Program-made: the position numbers and the translations under genes | The notes under the pieces: generated by a model | The model's input: only the letters and a program-made list of their open reading frames with translations | Databases searched by the model: none | Told to the model about the DNA's origin: nothing | In this document: positions 1 to 12,601 of the stretch, piece by piece | How positions within the stretch are numbered: the first letter of the stretch is position 1 | Layout: every line of letters starts with the position of its first letter | Origin: Telluria antibiotica | GTDB lineage: Bacteria; Pseudomonadota; Gammaproteobacteria; Burkholderiales; Burkholderiaceae_D | NCBI RefSeq assembly: GCF_011682055.1 | Contig: NZ_JAAQOM010000016.1 | Location: 62,001 to 126,000 of the forward strand | Direction of reading: 5' to 3' | Length of the DNA stretch: 64,000 nt

Positions 1-91
1 CGGCAGACAGCTTGCGTGCCAAGGCAGCCGGCTCGGGGCAGGCATCGGGACGGTAATACGTCTCGTAGAGGTAGACTAGGATGTCGAACAT
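1..91 (-). CDS. smg: Smg (DUF494) family protein, 3' part cut by window edge
   Basis: Only the first 30 codons are inside the window. Reading back from the ATG at 91, the product begins [19 protein letters not shown], which is the typical opening of Smg/DUF494 proteins. The function of Smg is not firmly established. It lies directly downstream of dprA on the same strand, as smg follows smf/dprA in E. coli and many proteobacteria, and this neighbourhood supports the call. The remainder of the gene lies to the left of the window. Confidence 0.85.
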   Translation of the reverse strand, partial: MFDILVYLYETYYRPDACPEPAALARKLSA

Positions 92-213
92 GGTGACGCT
101 ACTGTAGCAGCTAAGCTCCTTGCGGCACAAGAGCGTCACGAACTCCACTGACTCTCGGAAACATCATCGTTGTTTATCGGCCTTATCGGGTTCGCCAGCA
201 TATTTGCCCCTAA

Positions 214-1404
214 TTATCGCTTGAATATTCTCTGCACGAGCCCGCCCGGCAGCCGTTCGACGCGCCCCGCCAGCTCCAGCACGAGCAGCTGCGCACTGAG
301 TTCTCCTGGGGGACAGCCGAGCCGGGCCAGCAATGCGTCCATGTCGACGGGGTCGTGACCGAGGACATCGAGCAGCGCGGCCTCCGCCGGCGTGCCGACA
401 CCCGCCGTGGGACTGTTATCGTTATTCATATCCGTTAAGGAAATAACTGATGCGGGTAAGAACGCCGCCGGGACGCCCAGCAGCGGGGACGACGCGAGCG
501 CTTCCAGCACGTCGTGCGCCGTGTCGACGAGCTTCGCGCCTTCGCGGATCAGGACGTGGCAGCCCTTGGCCAGCGCCGCGTGGATCGAGCCGGGGATCGC
601 GAACACGTCGCGGCCCTGCTCGGCCGCCTGGCGCGCCGTGATCAGTGAGCCGGACTGCGCGGCCGCCTCGACGACGAGCACGCCGGCCGCGAGGCCGCTG
701 ATGATCCGGTTGCGCCGGGGGAAATTGCCCGGGACGGGTGGCGTGCCGATGGGATATTCGCTGACGATGCAGCCCTCCGCGGCGATGCGTTCGCCCAGGG
801 CGCGGTTGCGGGCGGGATAGACGACGTCCGGCCCCGTGCCGACGACGGCGACGGTGCCGCCGGCGCGGCGCAGCGCGCCCTCGTGCGCCGCCGCGTCGAT
901 GCCTAGCGCGAGCCCGGACACGATGCAGAGCCCGGCCGCGGACAGGCTTTGCGCGAACGCTTGCGCATTCATCCTGCCCTGCACGCTGGCATTGCGGCTG
1001 CCGACGATGGCGAGGCCAGGTCTGGCCAGCAGCGTCGCACGGCCTCTAATATAGAGGAGCAGCGGCGGATCGGGGATGTGGGACAGCAGTTCGGGATAGC
1101 CGGGCTCGCCCAGCGCGACGACGCCGTTGCCGGGTTGGTCGAGCCAGGCCAGGGTGGCGTCCAGCAGGCGGCGCGTCGTGTCGGCGGGCGGCTGCAGCAG
1201 CGCGCGCGCCTGGGCCGGACTCACGTGGGCGGCCAGTGCGGCGAAGTCGGCGGCGAACACGGCGTCCGGGCTGCCGAAGACGCCGAGCAGCGCCGCCGCC
1301 GTGCGCGGGCCGATGCCGGCGCAGCGCTCCAGCCGCAGCCAGGCGGCCAGCCGCGCCGGGAACGATGGGAGTGCAGGTACCGCGGTGAGGGCCGTGTCCT
1401 GCAC
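214..1404 (-). CDS. dprA: DNA-processing protein DprA (Smf)
   Basis: DprA loads RecA onto incoming single-stranded DNA during natural transformation. The 396-residue product has a helix-hairpin-helix-like N-terminus (RCAGIGPRTAAALLGVFG near residue 27). A Rossmann-like core follows with IVGSRNAS near 133, then SGLALGIDAAAHEGAL, and FPRRNRIISGLA. A C-terminal winged-helix-like domain follows a linker (TPAEAALLDVLGHDPVDMDA). The start is a GTG 7 bp after the LysM gene stop, with GGAG a little far upstream. It forms an apparent operon LysM protein-dprA-smg. Length is normal for the family and all expected blocks are present, so the gene looks functional. Confidence 0.95.
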   Translation of the reverse strand: MQDTALTAVPALPSFPARLAAWLRLERCAGIGPRTAAALLGVFGSPDAVFAADFAALAAHVSPAQARALLQPPADTTRRLLDATLAWLDQPGNGVVALGEPGYPELLSHIPDPPLLLYIRGRATLLARPGLAIVGSRNASVQGRMNAQAFAQSLSAAGLCIVSGLALGIDAAAHEGALRRAGGTVAVVGTGPDVVYPARNRALGERIAAEGCIVSEYPIGTPPVPGNFPRRNRIISGLAAGVLVVEAAAQSGSLITARQAAEQGRDVFAIPGSIHAALAKGCHVLIREGAKLVDTAHDVLEALASSPLLGVPAAFLPASVISLTDMNNDNSPTAGVGTPAEAALLDVLGHDPVDMDALLARLGCPPGELSAQLLVLELAGRVERLPGGLVQRIFKR

Positions 1405-1411
1405 GGTGGAG

Positions 1412-2524
1412 TTACTCCGGTGATCGTGCGACGTCGCCGATCTGCACCGGCCCCGTCGTCCGCATGACCAGGCCGTACGCGACGTGGTCGAAAACCCGGA
1501 AGATGAACAGGTCGCCGTATTGCTCGTCCGGGAGCTTGAGTTTGGCCTTGCCGAACCCGAGGAAGCCTTTGCTTTCCGGGTCCGTCACGGTCTGCCCCAG
1601 ATGATAAAGCTGCAGCACGGACCCGACATCGAGTCCGTCAAGCGTGCCCCGGTTGACAGTCACGACCTGGTTCTGCGAAGCGAAATTCGATTCCGTCGGC
1701 AGCGCCATCACGCGCGCCGCCACCGGCCGCGCGGGCGCATGGGGTACGTAGTTGCGCACGGGTGCCGGCGGCACGGGCAGCAGCCGGTCGCCGACGCCCA
1801 TTTCCTTGTCGGAACGCGTGACGACGAACGTGTGGACGTCCGTGCCCGGCGCTGCCGCCTTCACGAGGCGGGCCGTGCCGACGTACGTGGCTTCGTGCGC
1901 GACGACCTGGTTCGTATCCGGATCACGCAGCTCCTTGCCCGGACGGAAGACCTGGAAGCTCGCCACATCGCCGAGCGCGCCGCGCACGTAGATGCGGTCG
2001 CCCTCGCCCAGGTACAGCCGGTCTTCGGCCGCCGCCACGATGCGCGGCGCGGCCGCCAGCGCCTGCGGCTCGACGACGAGCGGCTGGGTCAGGAACGGTT
2101 CGATCACGCCCGACGGGATGGCGGGCACGGCATTGTTGGTGTCCATGCCCTCCGTGCGCACCTGGGGCGACAGGCGCACGAGGGGCGGCTGGCCCGCATC
2201 GGCGCCCGTGCCCGGCTTGTTCAAGGTGAGGCGGCCATGGGCGCGGTCGAAATACACGATCTGCCCCGGATAGATCCAGTGCGGATTGCGGATCTCGTCG
2301 CGATTCATGCCCCACACCTGGGGCCAGCACCACGGATGTTCCAAGAAGGTGCCGGAAATGTCCCACAAGGTATCGCCCTTGACGACGACGTGCTGGTCCG
2401 GGGCGTTCGGCCGGAACGCGCAGTCGATGGCGGCCTGGACAGGCATGGCGAGGATGGCGAACACGCCGGCGGCGGCGGCGCGGATGACGAGCGACCGAGC
2501 GGCGCCTGTGCTAAAATTTTTCAT
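1412..2524 (-). CDS. LysM-domain secreted protein
   Basis: A 370-residue exported protein. Residues 1-31 form a signal peptide ending in AMPVQA. A LysM peptidoglycan-binding domain follows at about 45-95 (VVVKGDTLWDIS, then NPHWIYPGQIVYF). The remaining 270 residues form a long domain without a motif I can name. It is the first gene of the operon with dprA and smg and is divergent from def. LysM proteins at this place beside dprA are common in betaproteobacteria. It probably binds the cell wall in the periplasm, but its specific job cannot be read from sequence. Confidence 0.88.
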   Translation of the reverse strand: MKNFSTGAARSLVIRAAAAGVFAILAMPVQAAIDCAFRPNAPDQHVVVKGDTLWDISGTFLEHPWCWPQVWGMNRDEIRNPHWIYPGQIVYFDRAHGRLTLNKPGTGADAGQPPLVRLSPQVRTEGMDTNNAVPAIPSGVIEPFLTQPLVVEPQALAAAPRIVAAAEDRLYLGEGDRIYVRGALGDVASFQVFRPGKELRDPDTNQVVAHEATYVGTARLVKAAAPGTDVHTFVVTRSDKEMGVGDRLLPVPPAPVRNYVPHAPARPVAARVMALPTESNFASQNQVVTVNRGTLDGLDVGSVLQLYHLGQTVTDPESKGFLGFGKAKLKLPDEQYGDLFIFRVFDHVAYGLVMRTTGPVQIGDVARSPE

Positions 2525-2774
2525 TGGAGAGTCCTAAAGTGCCTATCGGCACGGGTGCTACGCCGCCTCGGCCGGCAACACAGCAGGAAACAGACGGCTC
2601 TTCGACCGCGTAGCGGATCTTGAAGTGTCGCAAGAGTTGCCTTACTGAATCAAATTCTGCCGAGAAATCCCTGAACTAGCAAGACAAACCGCACCCGGCA
2701 GCGGGGGCGGCGTGTTGCGTTTATGTCCGCGCAACCCAATATACCGATTATTGACCGACTTTGAACACATCGCC

Positions 2775-3302
2775 ATGGCCTTACTGAACATCCTCCGCTA
2801 CCCCGATCCGCGCCTGCACAAGGTCGCCAAGCCGGTCACCGAATTCGGCGACCGCCTCCACAAGCTGGTGGCGGACATGGCCGAGACCATGTACGACGCA
2901 CCGGGCGTGGGCCTGGCCGCCACGCAGGTCGACGTGCACGAGCGCGTCGTCGTCATCGACGTGACCGAGACCAAGGACGACCTGCTCGTCTTCGTCAACC
3001 CGGAAATCGTCTGGTCCAGCCCGGACAAGCAAGTCTACGACGAAGGCTGCCTGTCGGTGCCGGGCATCTACGACGGCGTCGAGCGTCCCTCCCGCGTCAA
3101 GGTGCGCGCCGTCGACCAGTTCAACAAGCCGTTCGAGCTCGAGGCGGACGGCCTGCTGGCCGTGTGCATCCAGCACGAGATGGACCACTTGATGGGCAAG
3201 GTCTTCGTGGAATACCTGTCGCCGCTGAAGCGCAACCGCATCAAGACGAAGCTGCAGAAGGAAGAGCGCGACATGCAGCGTTCCTCCGCCCGCCGCGCAT
3301 GA
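2775..3302 (+). CDS. def: Peptide deformylase
   Basis: Removes the N-formyl group from nascent proteins. The 175-residue product starts [18 protein letters not shown]. It carries the three PDF motifs: GVGLAATQ near residue 45, EGCLSVP near 90 (metal-binding Cys), and QHEMDHLMG near 133 (two metal His and catalytic Glu). The frame is open upstream to 2712, but the ATG at 2775 gives the canonical N-terminus. The stop overlaps the start of fmt, as in the usual def-fmt operon, so the two are translationally coupled. Confidence 0.97.
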   Translation: MALLNILRYPDPRLHKVAKPVTEFGDRLHKLVADMAETMYDAPGVGLAATQVDVHERVVVIDVTETKDDLLVFVNPEIVWSSPDKQVYDEGCLSVPGIYDGVERPSRVKVRAVDQFNKPFELEADGLLAVCIQHEMDHLMGKVFVEYLSPLKRNRIKTKLQKEERDMQRSSARRA

Positions 3303-4249
3303 TGAAGGTGGTTTTTGCCGGCACGCCGGAATTCGCGGCCGTCGCGCTGCGCGCCCTGCTCGACGCTGGATTCAGCGTACCGCTCGTGCTGACCCAGCCC
3401 GACCGCCCGGCCGGCCGCGGCATGCAGCTGCAGGCGTCAAGCGTGAAACAGGTCGCCGTCGCGCACGGGATCGACGTGCTGCAACCGTTGTCGCTCCGGA
3501 TGGACGCGAAGGATCCGCAGCGCGCGAGCGAAGCCCGGGCCGCGCACGAACGCCTGCTCGCGACCGACTACGACGTCATGGTCGTCGCCGCGTACGGCCT
3601 GATCCTGCCCCGCTCCACCCTCGACATCAAGCCCTGCATCAATATCCACGGCTCCATCCTGCCCCGCTGGCGGGGCGCCGCGCCGATCCACCGCGCGATC
3701 GAGGCGGGCGATGCGGAGACGGGCGTGACGATCATGGAAATGGAAGAAGGCCTGGACACGGGCCCGATGCTGCTCGTCGAGCGCATCGCCATCGACGACA
3801 CGGACACGACGGGCAGCCTGCACGACAAGCTGGCGGCCCTCGGCGGCCGCATGATCGTCGACGCGCTGCAGCAAATGGCGCAGGGCCGCCTGGAAGCCGT
3901 ACCCCAGCCGGAGGAAGGCGTGACGTATGCCGCCAAGATCGGCAAGGAAGAGGCGAAGCTGGACTGGACCTTGCCGGCCGCCGAACTGGCGCGCAAGGTC
4001 CGCGCATTCAACCCGTTCCCGGGCGCGCATGGCCAGGCGGGGTCGACGACGGTCAAGATCTGGCAGGCGCAGCCCGTCGCTGGCAGTGGCCAACCGGGCC
4101 AGGTGCTGCAGGCCGATGGGCAGGGCATCGTCGTCGCGTGCGGCGCCGGCGCGCTCCGCCTGACGGAATTGCAAAAGCCGGGCGGCAAGCGCCTGGCGGC
4201 GGCCGAGTTCCTGAAAGGGTTTTCGTTCGACGGTCTCGCGTTCGCGTAA
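3299..4249 (+). CDS. fmt: Methionyl-tRNA formyltransferase
   Basis: Transfers a formyl group from 10-formyl-THF to initiator Met-tRNA. The 316-residue product begins [20 protein letters not shown]. It has the formyltransferase core with [20 protein letters not shown] near residue 113, and a C-terminal OB-like domain ([11 protein letters not shown], then RAFNPFPGA). Two adjacent ATGs (3299 and 3302) are possible. The first overlaps the def stop by 4 bp, which is the usual coupling. A strong hairpin terminator follows 21 bp after the stop. Unlike in many betaproteobacteria, rsmB does not follow it. Confidence 0.97.
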   Translation: MMKVVFAGTPEFAAVALRALLDAGFSVPLVLTQPDRPAGRGMQLQASSVKQVAVAHGIDVLQPLSLRMDAKDPQRASEARAAHERLLATDYDVMVVAAYGLILPRSTLDIKPCINIHGSILPRWRGAAPIHRAIEAGDAETGVTIMEMEEGLDTGPMLLVERIAIDDTDTTGSLHDKLAALGGRMIVDALQQMAQGRLEAVPQPEEGVTYAAKIGKEEAKLDWTLPAAELARKVRAFNPFPGAHGQAGSTTVKIWQAQPVAGSGQPGQVLQADGQGIVVACGAGALRLTELQKPGGKRLAAAEFLKGFSFDGLAFA

Positions 4250-4270
4250 CCGACGGCGTCAACATAATAA

Positions 4271-4315
4271 AGAAGGGCATCAGCCGGCGTGCGCCGGGTG
4301 ATGCCCTTCTGTTTT
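4271..4315 (+). terminator. Hairpin terminator after fmt
   Basis: A 12-bp perfect stem AGAAGGGCATCA/TGATGCCCTTCT (4271-4282 and 4299-4310) encloses a second inner stem CCGGCG/CGCCGG. It is followed by GTTTT. On the opposite strand the flank is also T-rich (CTTTATTATG), so it could stop transcription from both def-fmt and the minus-strand brnA-like gene. Confidence 0.8.
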
Positions 4316-4418
4316 CCGTATCAATTAATCGAGACCTTTGTCTCTGATGGCATCCCGTACGGGTCTCAGGCCATCGGGCCCACGGGGCGCTGTGCCCCGG
4401 CCATCGTCATGCAAGAGA

Positions 4419-4652
4419 TCAGTGCTGCTCGCCTTGAGCACGCACGCGATTCGCTTCCATATATTCGCGCAGGACCTGGTTGATGCGGGTCTGGTAGCCC
4501 GGACCGGCCGATTTGAACCATTCCAGCATGTCGACGTCGAGACGGATCGTGACGATCTGCTTCACGCCGGCGGCGGCGTGCGACTTGGCCGCAGCGGTGT
4601 CTTCGGTGCGGGCGGCTGGCTGGTCCCACTCGGCTACGTATTCTTTGTTCAT
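4419..4652 (-). CDS. BrnA-type antitoxin, apparently without its toxin
   Basis: A 77-residue protein whose C-terminal half reads IVTIRLDVDMLEWFKSAGPG followed by YQTRINQVLREYMEANR, the ribbon-helix-helix type signature of BrnA antitoxins. These repress their own promoter and neutralise the RNase toxin BrnT. The ATG at 4652 (MNKEYVAEWDQP) is preferred over an upstream in-frame start at 4694 because the extension is not family-like. BrnT normally lies directly upstream of brnA, but the 290 bp up to 4940 holds no BrnT-like frame. It is therefore an orphan antitoxin or a free-standing regulator. Confidence 0.75.
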   Translation of the reverse strand: MNKEYVAEWDQPAARTEDTAAAKSHAAAGVKQIVTIRLDVDMLEWFKSAGPGYQTRINQVLREYMEANRVRAQGEQH

Positions 4653-4923
4653 TGCAATCTTCCCATTTTGGCGGCGGAGCGACGGTCCGCGCATTCCGTT
4701 GATTGGACAAGGATTTATCCTGAAACCGCGCCAACGGCGGTTCCATGAAGTTAATTGTCGTCCCTGTATGTATCCGGGAAATTGCTAATATGCGGCAATT
4801 TGTATCACAGTGTAACAATGTCGCGTTTGATACAGTACGTTACAAACGTCTTTACATCGACGTCCGGTTTTGAGCGAACCGTGACCCTTCGGCCGCACCG
4901 GGAACAAACTCGGCCAGTAACGG

Positions 4924-4929
4924 TATAAT
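4924..4929 (+). promoter_or_regulatory. Possible -10 box for metH
   Basis: A perfect TATAAT lies 61 bp before the metH start. I see no convincing -35 at 16-18 bp upstream. The 340 bp between the brnA-like gene and metH otherwise hold no coding sequence, and I found no cobalamin or SAH riboswitch core. Confidence 0.4.
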
Positions 4930-4989
4930 CACAGACCCGCCTCATATTTCCGCTTCATTTATTTTCCAGCAGACCTCAGGAAGCCAACG

Positions 4990-8766
<3,777 letters not shown>

Positions 8767-8777
8767 TCGAGCGACTG

Positions 8778-8940
8778 GTGAGCACGGAGTGCGCACCTAC
8801 GGCTACGCGGCTGATCAACTGTCTGGTGGGCACGGGGTGCCCACCCTACGGTTATATGCGGTCCCATGTGACACCGCGTGGGCACGGGTGCACACCCTAT
8901 GATTGTCACGATGCCGTAGGGTGGGCGGCCTCCGCCCACC
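8778..8940. repeat. REP-like palindrome cluster after metH
   Basis: About four copies of a GC-rich palindrome: a degenerate one at 8778-8802, a good one at 8826-8851 (GTGGGCACGGGGTGCCCAC then CCTACGG), one at 8879-8902, and an inverted one at 8914-8940 (CGTAGGGTGGGCGG). They fill the gap between the convergent metH and ABC permease genes. The same core recurs at 41.4, 43.07 and 63.0 kb. Confidence 0.8.
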
Positions 8941-8945
8941 ATGCA

Positions 8946-10220
8946 TCACGCCTGCTCGCGCTTGAACCGCCACAGGGCGGCGACGATGAACAGCAGCGCA
9001 AACCCCAACAGCACCGCGACGGCCGGCGCGGCCGCCGCCGCATCCAGGCCGCGCCACGTCACGGCATCCAGGCCCGCGATGGCCCAGCGCGTCGGCACGA
9101 CCATCGTCAGCTGCTGCACCCACGCCGGGAACATGAACGACGGCACCCAGGCGCCGCCCAGCATCACCATGATCAACGTGGCGAACATCGCGATGCCGCG
9201 CGCCGCTTCCGGCGTCTTGCCGAACGCGGCGACGAGCAGGCCGAACGCGGCCGTCAGTGCGCCGAACCCGAGCGCCACGCCGAGGAAGCCCGGCAGGCTC
9301 GAGATCTGCACGTGGAACGCCAGCGCCGCCACGACGAAGATCGCGCACAAGAGGCCGAACGCGATGATGGCCGCCGAGACGCCGCGCGCCAGCACCACTT
9401 GCGTCAGCGTGACGGGCGCCGCGAGCAGGCGGTCCCACACGCCGCTGCGGCGCGCCAGCAGCATGCCGATGCCCATGTTCACGCCCATGAACAGGATGAA
9501 CTGCACACCCATGCCCGAGAACGAGTGCGCGTACGGGTTGTAGCCCTGGGCCACCGGGCCGCTCGTCAGGCCCTCGTCATGCGTCGTGAACGGCATCGCC
9601 AGCCCGCGCGGTGCGGCGCCGTCCGTGCCTTCCGTGCGCGGCTGCGACTCGTACTTGCGCACGGCGACGAGCATGTCGCGCAGCGCCGGGTCCTGCACGT
9701 TGTTCGCGTCGAGTTGCTGCAGGCCGCGCTCCGTGAGCTTCTTGCCCATCGGGCCGCCGAACATCTCCGCGCTCACGACCTGCATCACCTGCTGCGTCAG
9801 CATGCCCTTCACCATCGCCAGCACGGCGGGCTGCGACGGGTCGTACAGCAGCGGGATCGCGGGCTTCTCTTCGTTCGAGAACATGGCGGTGCCGGCCGCT
9901 TCGGCGAAGCCGGCCGGCAGCACGATGGCGATGGCCTGGCTGCCCTTGCGCACGGCGTCGCGCGCCTGCGCGAGGTCCATCGGCGTCACGTGCAGGTTCG
10001 GGTCGGCCTTGAGGCCCGCCGCGATGCGGTTGCCGGCGCCGCTCGTGTCCTGCTGGACGAGGGCCACGTCGATCCCGCCGCCTTTCGCGCTGCCGCCGCC
10101 GAACACGGAACCGAAGAACGCGGCGATCACGATGGGCAGCACGAGGTGCATCAGCAGCGCGCGCTTGTCGGAGAAATACAGGATGAGGTCCTTGCGGACG
10201 AGGGCGAAAAAGGCGGTCAT
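8946..10220 (-). CDS. ABC-2 type exporter permease
   Basis: A 424-residue inner-membrane permease. It has one N-terminal membrane segment after the ALVRKDLILYFSDKRALLMH lead, a large extracytoplasmic domain (about 45-215), and five or so membrane segments in the C-terminal half (for example FILFMGVNMGIGMLLARRSG). This is the layout of the ABC-2/NatB-YhhJ family. It lies 8 bp downstream of the ATPase gene, so both form one exporter. The substrate is not evident; drugs, lipids or small metabolites are all possible for this family. Confidence 0.88.
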   Translation of the reverse strand: MTAFFALVRKDLILYFSDKRALLMHLVLPIVIAAFFGSVFGGGSAKGGGIDVALVQQDTSGAGNRIAAGLKADPNLHVTPMDLAQARDAVRKGSQAIAIVLPAGFAEAAGTAMFSNEEKPAIPLLYDPSQPAVLAMVKGMLTQQVMQVVSAEMFGGPMGKKLTERGLQQLDANNVQDPALRDMLVAVRKYESQPRTEGTDGAAPRGLAMPFTTHDEGLTSGPVAQGYNPYAHSFSGMGVQFILFMGVNMGIGMLLARRSGVWDRLLAAPVTLTQVVLARGVSAAIIAFGLLCAIFVVAALAFHVQISSLPGFLGVALGFGALTAAFGLLVAAFGKTPEAARGIAMFATLIMVMLGGAWVPSFMFPAWVQQLTMVVPTRWAIAGLDAVTWRGLDAAAAAPAVAVLLGFALLFIVAALWRFKREQA

Positions 10221-10228
10221 GGCGGGTC

Positions 10229-11170
10229 TCAGTCGCGCAGCGAGCGTCCGGTGAGGTCGAGGAAGATGTCTTCGAGGCTGGCGCGCGCGGTGGCGAAGTG
10301 CACGGCGCGCTGGCCCTGCCCTTGCAGCCAGCCGAGCAGCGGCACGGCGTCGGCGTTGTCGGTGAGGCCGATGTCGAGCGCGTTGCCCTCGCTCGCGAGG
10401 GCCGTCACGCCGGCCTGCGTGCGCAGCGCGTCGAGCAGCTGGCTACCCGCCGGTTCCGCCAGCTCCACGCGCAGCAGCGCCTTCGACGCGAGCTTGCGAT
10501 GCAGCGCGGCCGGGCTGTCGTCCGCGAGCACCTTGCCGTGGTCGATGATGACGATGTGGTCGGCGAGGCGCTCCACCTCTTCCATGTAGTGGCTCGTGTA
10601 GATCAGCGCACGGCCTTGCGCCTGCAGCGCTTCCAGGGTGTCGAAGATCGCGTTGCGGCTTTGCGGGTCGACACCGACCGTCGGCTCGTCGAGGATCAAC
10701 AGGTCCGGGTCGTGCAGCAGCGCGGCCGCGATGTTCAGGCGGCGCTTCATCCCGCCGGAGAACGTGGCCGGCTTGTCGCGCGCGCGGTCGGACAGGCCCA
10801 CGAGGCCCAGCACACTGTCGATACGGTCGTCGAGCGCCTTGCCCTTGAGGCCATACAGGGCACCGAACAGCTTCAGGTTCTCGCGCGCCGCCAGGTCTTC
10901 GTACAGCGCGAGATCCTGCGGGACGAGGCCGATGCGGCGCTTGACCCCGGCGGCGCCCGTCGTGACGGGCTGGCCGTCCAGCAGCACCTGCCCCGCATCG
11001 GGCCTCAGTAGCCCGCACAGCATGGAGACGGTGGTCGACTTGCCGGCGCCGTTCGGCCCGAGCAGGCCGACCGTCTGGCCTGTCCTCACCTGGAACGACA
11101 CCCCGTCCACGGCACGGCGGGCGCCGTACGATTTCACGAGACCTTCAACGCGCAACAACACGTTCGACAT
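10229..11170 (-). CDS. ABC exporter ATP-binding protein
   Basis: ATPase partner of the adjacent ABC-2 permease (313 residues). It has Walker A GLLGPNGAGKSTT near residue 38, signature FSGGMKRRLNIAAAL, Walker B LLILDEPTVGVDP, and H-loop TSHYMEE. A C-terminal extension of about 90 residues is typical of the CcmA/NatA-like drug-export ATPases. The ATG at 11170 (MSNVLLRVEGLVKSYG) fits the family N-terminus better than the longer open frame to 11218. It is the first gene of the two-gene operon. Confidence 0.92.
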   Translation of the reverse strand: MSNVLLRVEGLVKSYGARRAVDGVSFQVRTGQTVGLLGPNGAGKSTTVSMLCGLLRPDAGQVLLDGQPVTTGAAGVKRRIGLVPQDLALYEDLAARENLKLFGALYGLKGKALDDRIDSVLGLVGLSDRARDKPATFSGGMKRRLNIAAALLHDPDLLILDEPTVGVDPQSRNAIFDTLEALQAQGRALIYTSHYMEEVERLADHIVIIDHGKVLADDSPAALHRKLASKALLRVELAEPAGSQLLDALRTQAGVTALASEGNALDIGLTDNADAVPLLGWLQGQGQRAVHFATARASLEDIFLDLTGRSLRD

Positions 11171-11231
11171 GGGACTCCCATTGATCGCATTGGGTTGGAA
11201 AACCGCGTGCGGGCGCACGCGGCGGAAGACT

Positions 11232-12512
11232 TCAGATGGCGTAGCGGACTACGCTGTCGCTCCACTGGAACGCCGACATCTCGAGCTCGATCATGTCGTC
11301 GCCGGAGATCTGCAATTCCTTCAGCGTGGGCAGCACGAGTTCCGTGTCCTCGTCGGCCTGCTCGATGCTCTCGGACAGCTTGAGCAGCTCGCCGAAAAAG
11401 CCGGTGCGGCCGACGAGAGCTTCGCGCACGTCGTCGCTCACGGGGATCTGGTCGACGATGTCGGTCATCGGGATGCCGAACAGGACGTCCATCAGCGACA
11501 TGATGCCGACCGTGAAGCCGATGTCCGCCACCGCGCGCTGGCCGGGGCGCAGGCGCTGTGCGAGCAGCTCCATCAGGCGGCCGCGGGTCGTCGCGAGCAT
11601 CAGTAGCGGGGTCTGGTTGTGGCCGCGCGTGGCCGGCTCCGCGTACAGCATGATCTGCAGCCAGCGCTGCAACTGGCGCCGGCCCAGCACGAGCAGTGCC
11701 TGGCTGACGGAATCGATGCGCTGCGCGGCACCGACGGCGGGCGTGTTCACGAGGCGCAGGAGGTTCAGCGCCAAGGTCACGTCGCGCTTGACGGTCTTTT
11801 CGATGACGGCATTGTCGGCGTCCGACATCACGAGGTTCATCAGCTCGACGACGGCGAGCTGCGACGGCGACAGCTTGCGGCCGCCCAGCACGGCCGGACG
11901 CGCGAAATAAAAGCCCTGGAAGTAATCGAAACCGAGGTCCATCGCGGCCTGGTACGCGTCGCGCGTCTCGACCTTTTCCGCGACCACGGTTTTTTCCATC
12001 GCATGCAGGCGCCGCACGAGGTTCGGCAGCTGCTGCTGCGGCACGCTGCGCAGGTCCAGCTTGACGAGGCCGGCGAGCGGCAACAGGCGCTGCAGGCGCA
12101 GGCTGTCGCCTTCGATGCCGTCCAGCGCGAAGCGGAAGCCGTGGCCCGCCAGTTCGCGCATGCGCGCGAGCAGCGCGTCGTCCGGCACGACGGACGCGAC
12201 GATTTCCAGCACCGTGCGCTCGCGCGGCAGGAAGGCGAAGATGTCGCTGCCGAGGACTTCGGCGTCGACGTTCAGGAAGCAGGCCGCGTCGCCGATCGCG
12301 CGCGCAAGCCCCAGCTGGGCCGCGTGGGCGATGACGGCGGCTGTCGCCGACAAACCGGTCTCGTCGGCCTCGCCCTGGCGCGCACTGCGGAATAGGAGTT
12401 CGTAACCGTACAGCGCCTGGTTGCGGTCGAGCACAGGCTGGCGCCCCAGATAGAAGTCACGCACGCGCAAGGGGTAGTTCGCGTGGTCCAGGCTCGCGGC
12501 GGTATCGGTCAT
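11232..12512 (-). CDS. EAL-HDOD domain signalling protein with degenerate EAL
   Basis: A 426-residue protein with an N-terminal EAL-like domain (about 20-210) and a C-terminal HDOD domain (about 215-405), the YuxH/CdgJ-type arrangement. The EAL signature is YELLFR rather than EAL, and the DDFG block reads LDGIEG. VKLDLRS and VAEKVET replace the catalytic KID and AEGVE surroundings. It is therefore probably a binding or scaffold protein and not an active c-di-GMP phosphodiesterase; this is inference. ATG 12512 is chosen over an in-frame TTG at 12530 because AAGAG sits about 7 nt upstream. Confidence 0.85.
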   Translation of the reverse strand: MTDTAASLDHANYPLRVRDFYLGRQPVLDRNQALYGYELLFRSARQGEADETGLSATAAVIAHAAQLGLARAIGDAACFLNVDAEVLGSDIFAFLPRERTVLEIVASVVPDDALLARMRELAGHGFRFALDGIEGDSLRLQRLLPLAGLVKLDLRSVPQQQLPNLVRRLHAMEKTVVAEKVETRDAYQAAMDLGFDYFQGFYFARPAVLGGRKLSPSQLAVVELMNLVMSDADNAVIEKTVKRDVTLALNLLRLVNTPAVGAAQRIDSVSQALLVLGRRQLQRWLQIMLYAEPATRGHNQTPLLMLATTRGRLMELLAQRLRPGQRAVADIGFTVGIMSLMDVLFGIPMTDIVDQIPVSDDVREALVGRTGFFGELLKLSESIEQADEDTELVLPTLKELQISGDDMIELEMSAFQWSDSVVRYAI

Positions 12513-12601
12513 CACGGACTCTTGTAGCAATGGAACGTAACTACTTTAACGCATTCCGCCGCGTGGTGACTATATGAAAATGATTTCTTGTAAAAAACTT
12601 G

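Noticed and set aside
4660-4985. Cobalamin or SAH riboswitch ahead of metH
   Set aside because: I looked for B12-box-like and SAH-core sequences in the leader and found none; only a -10-like TATAAT is visible.
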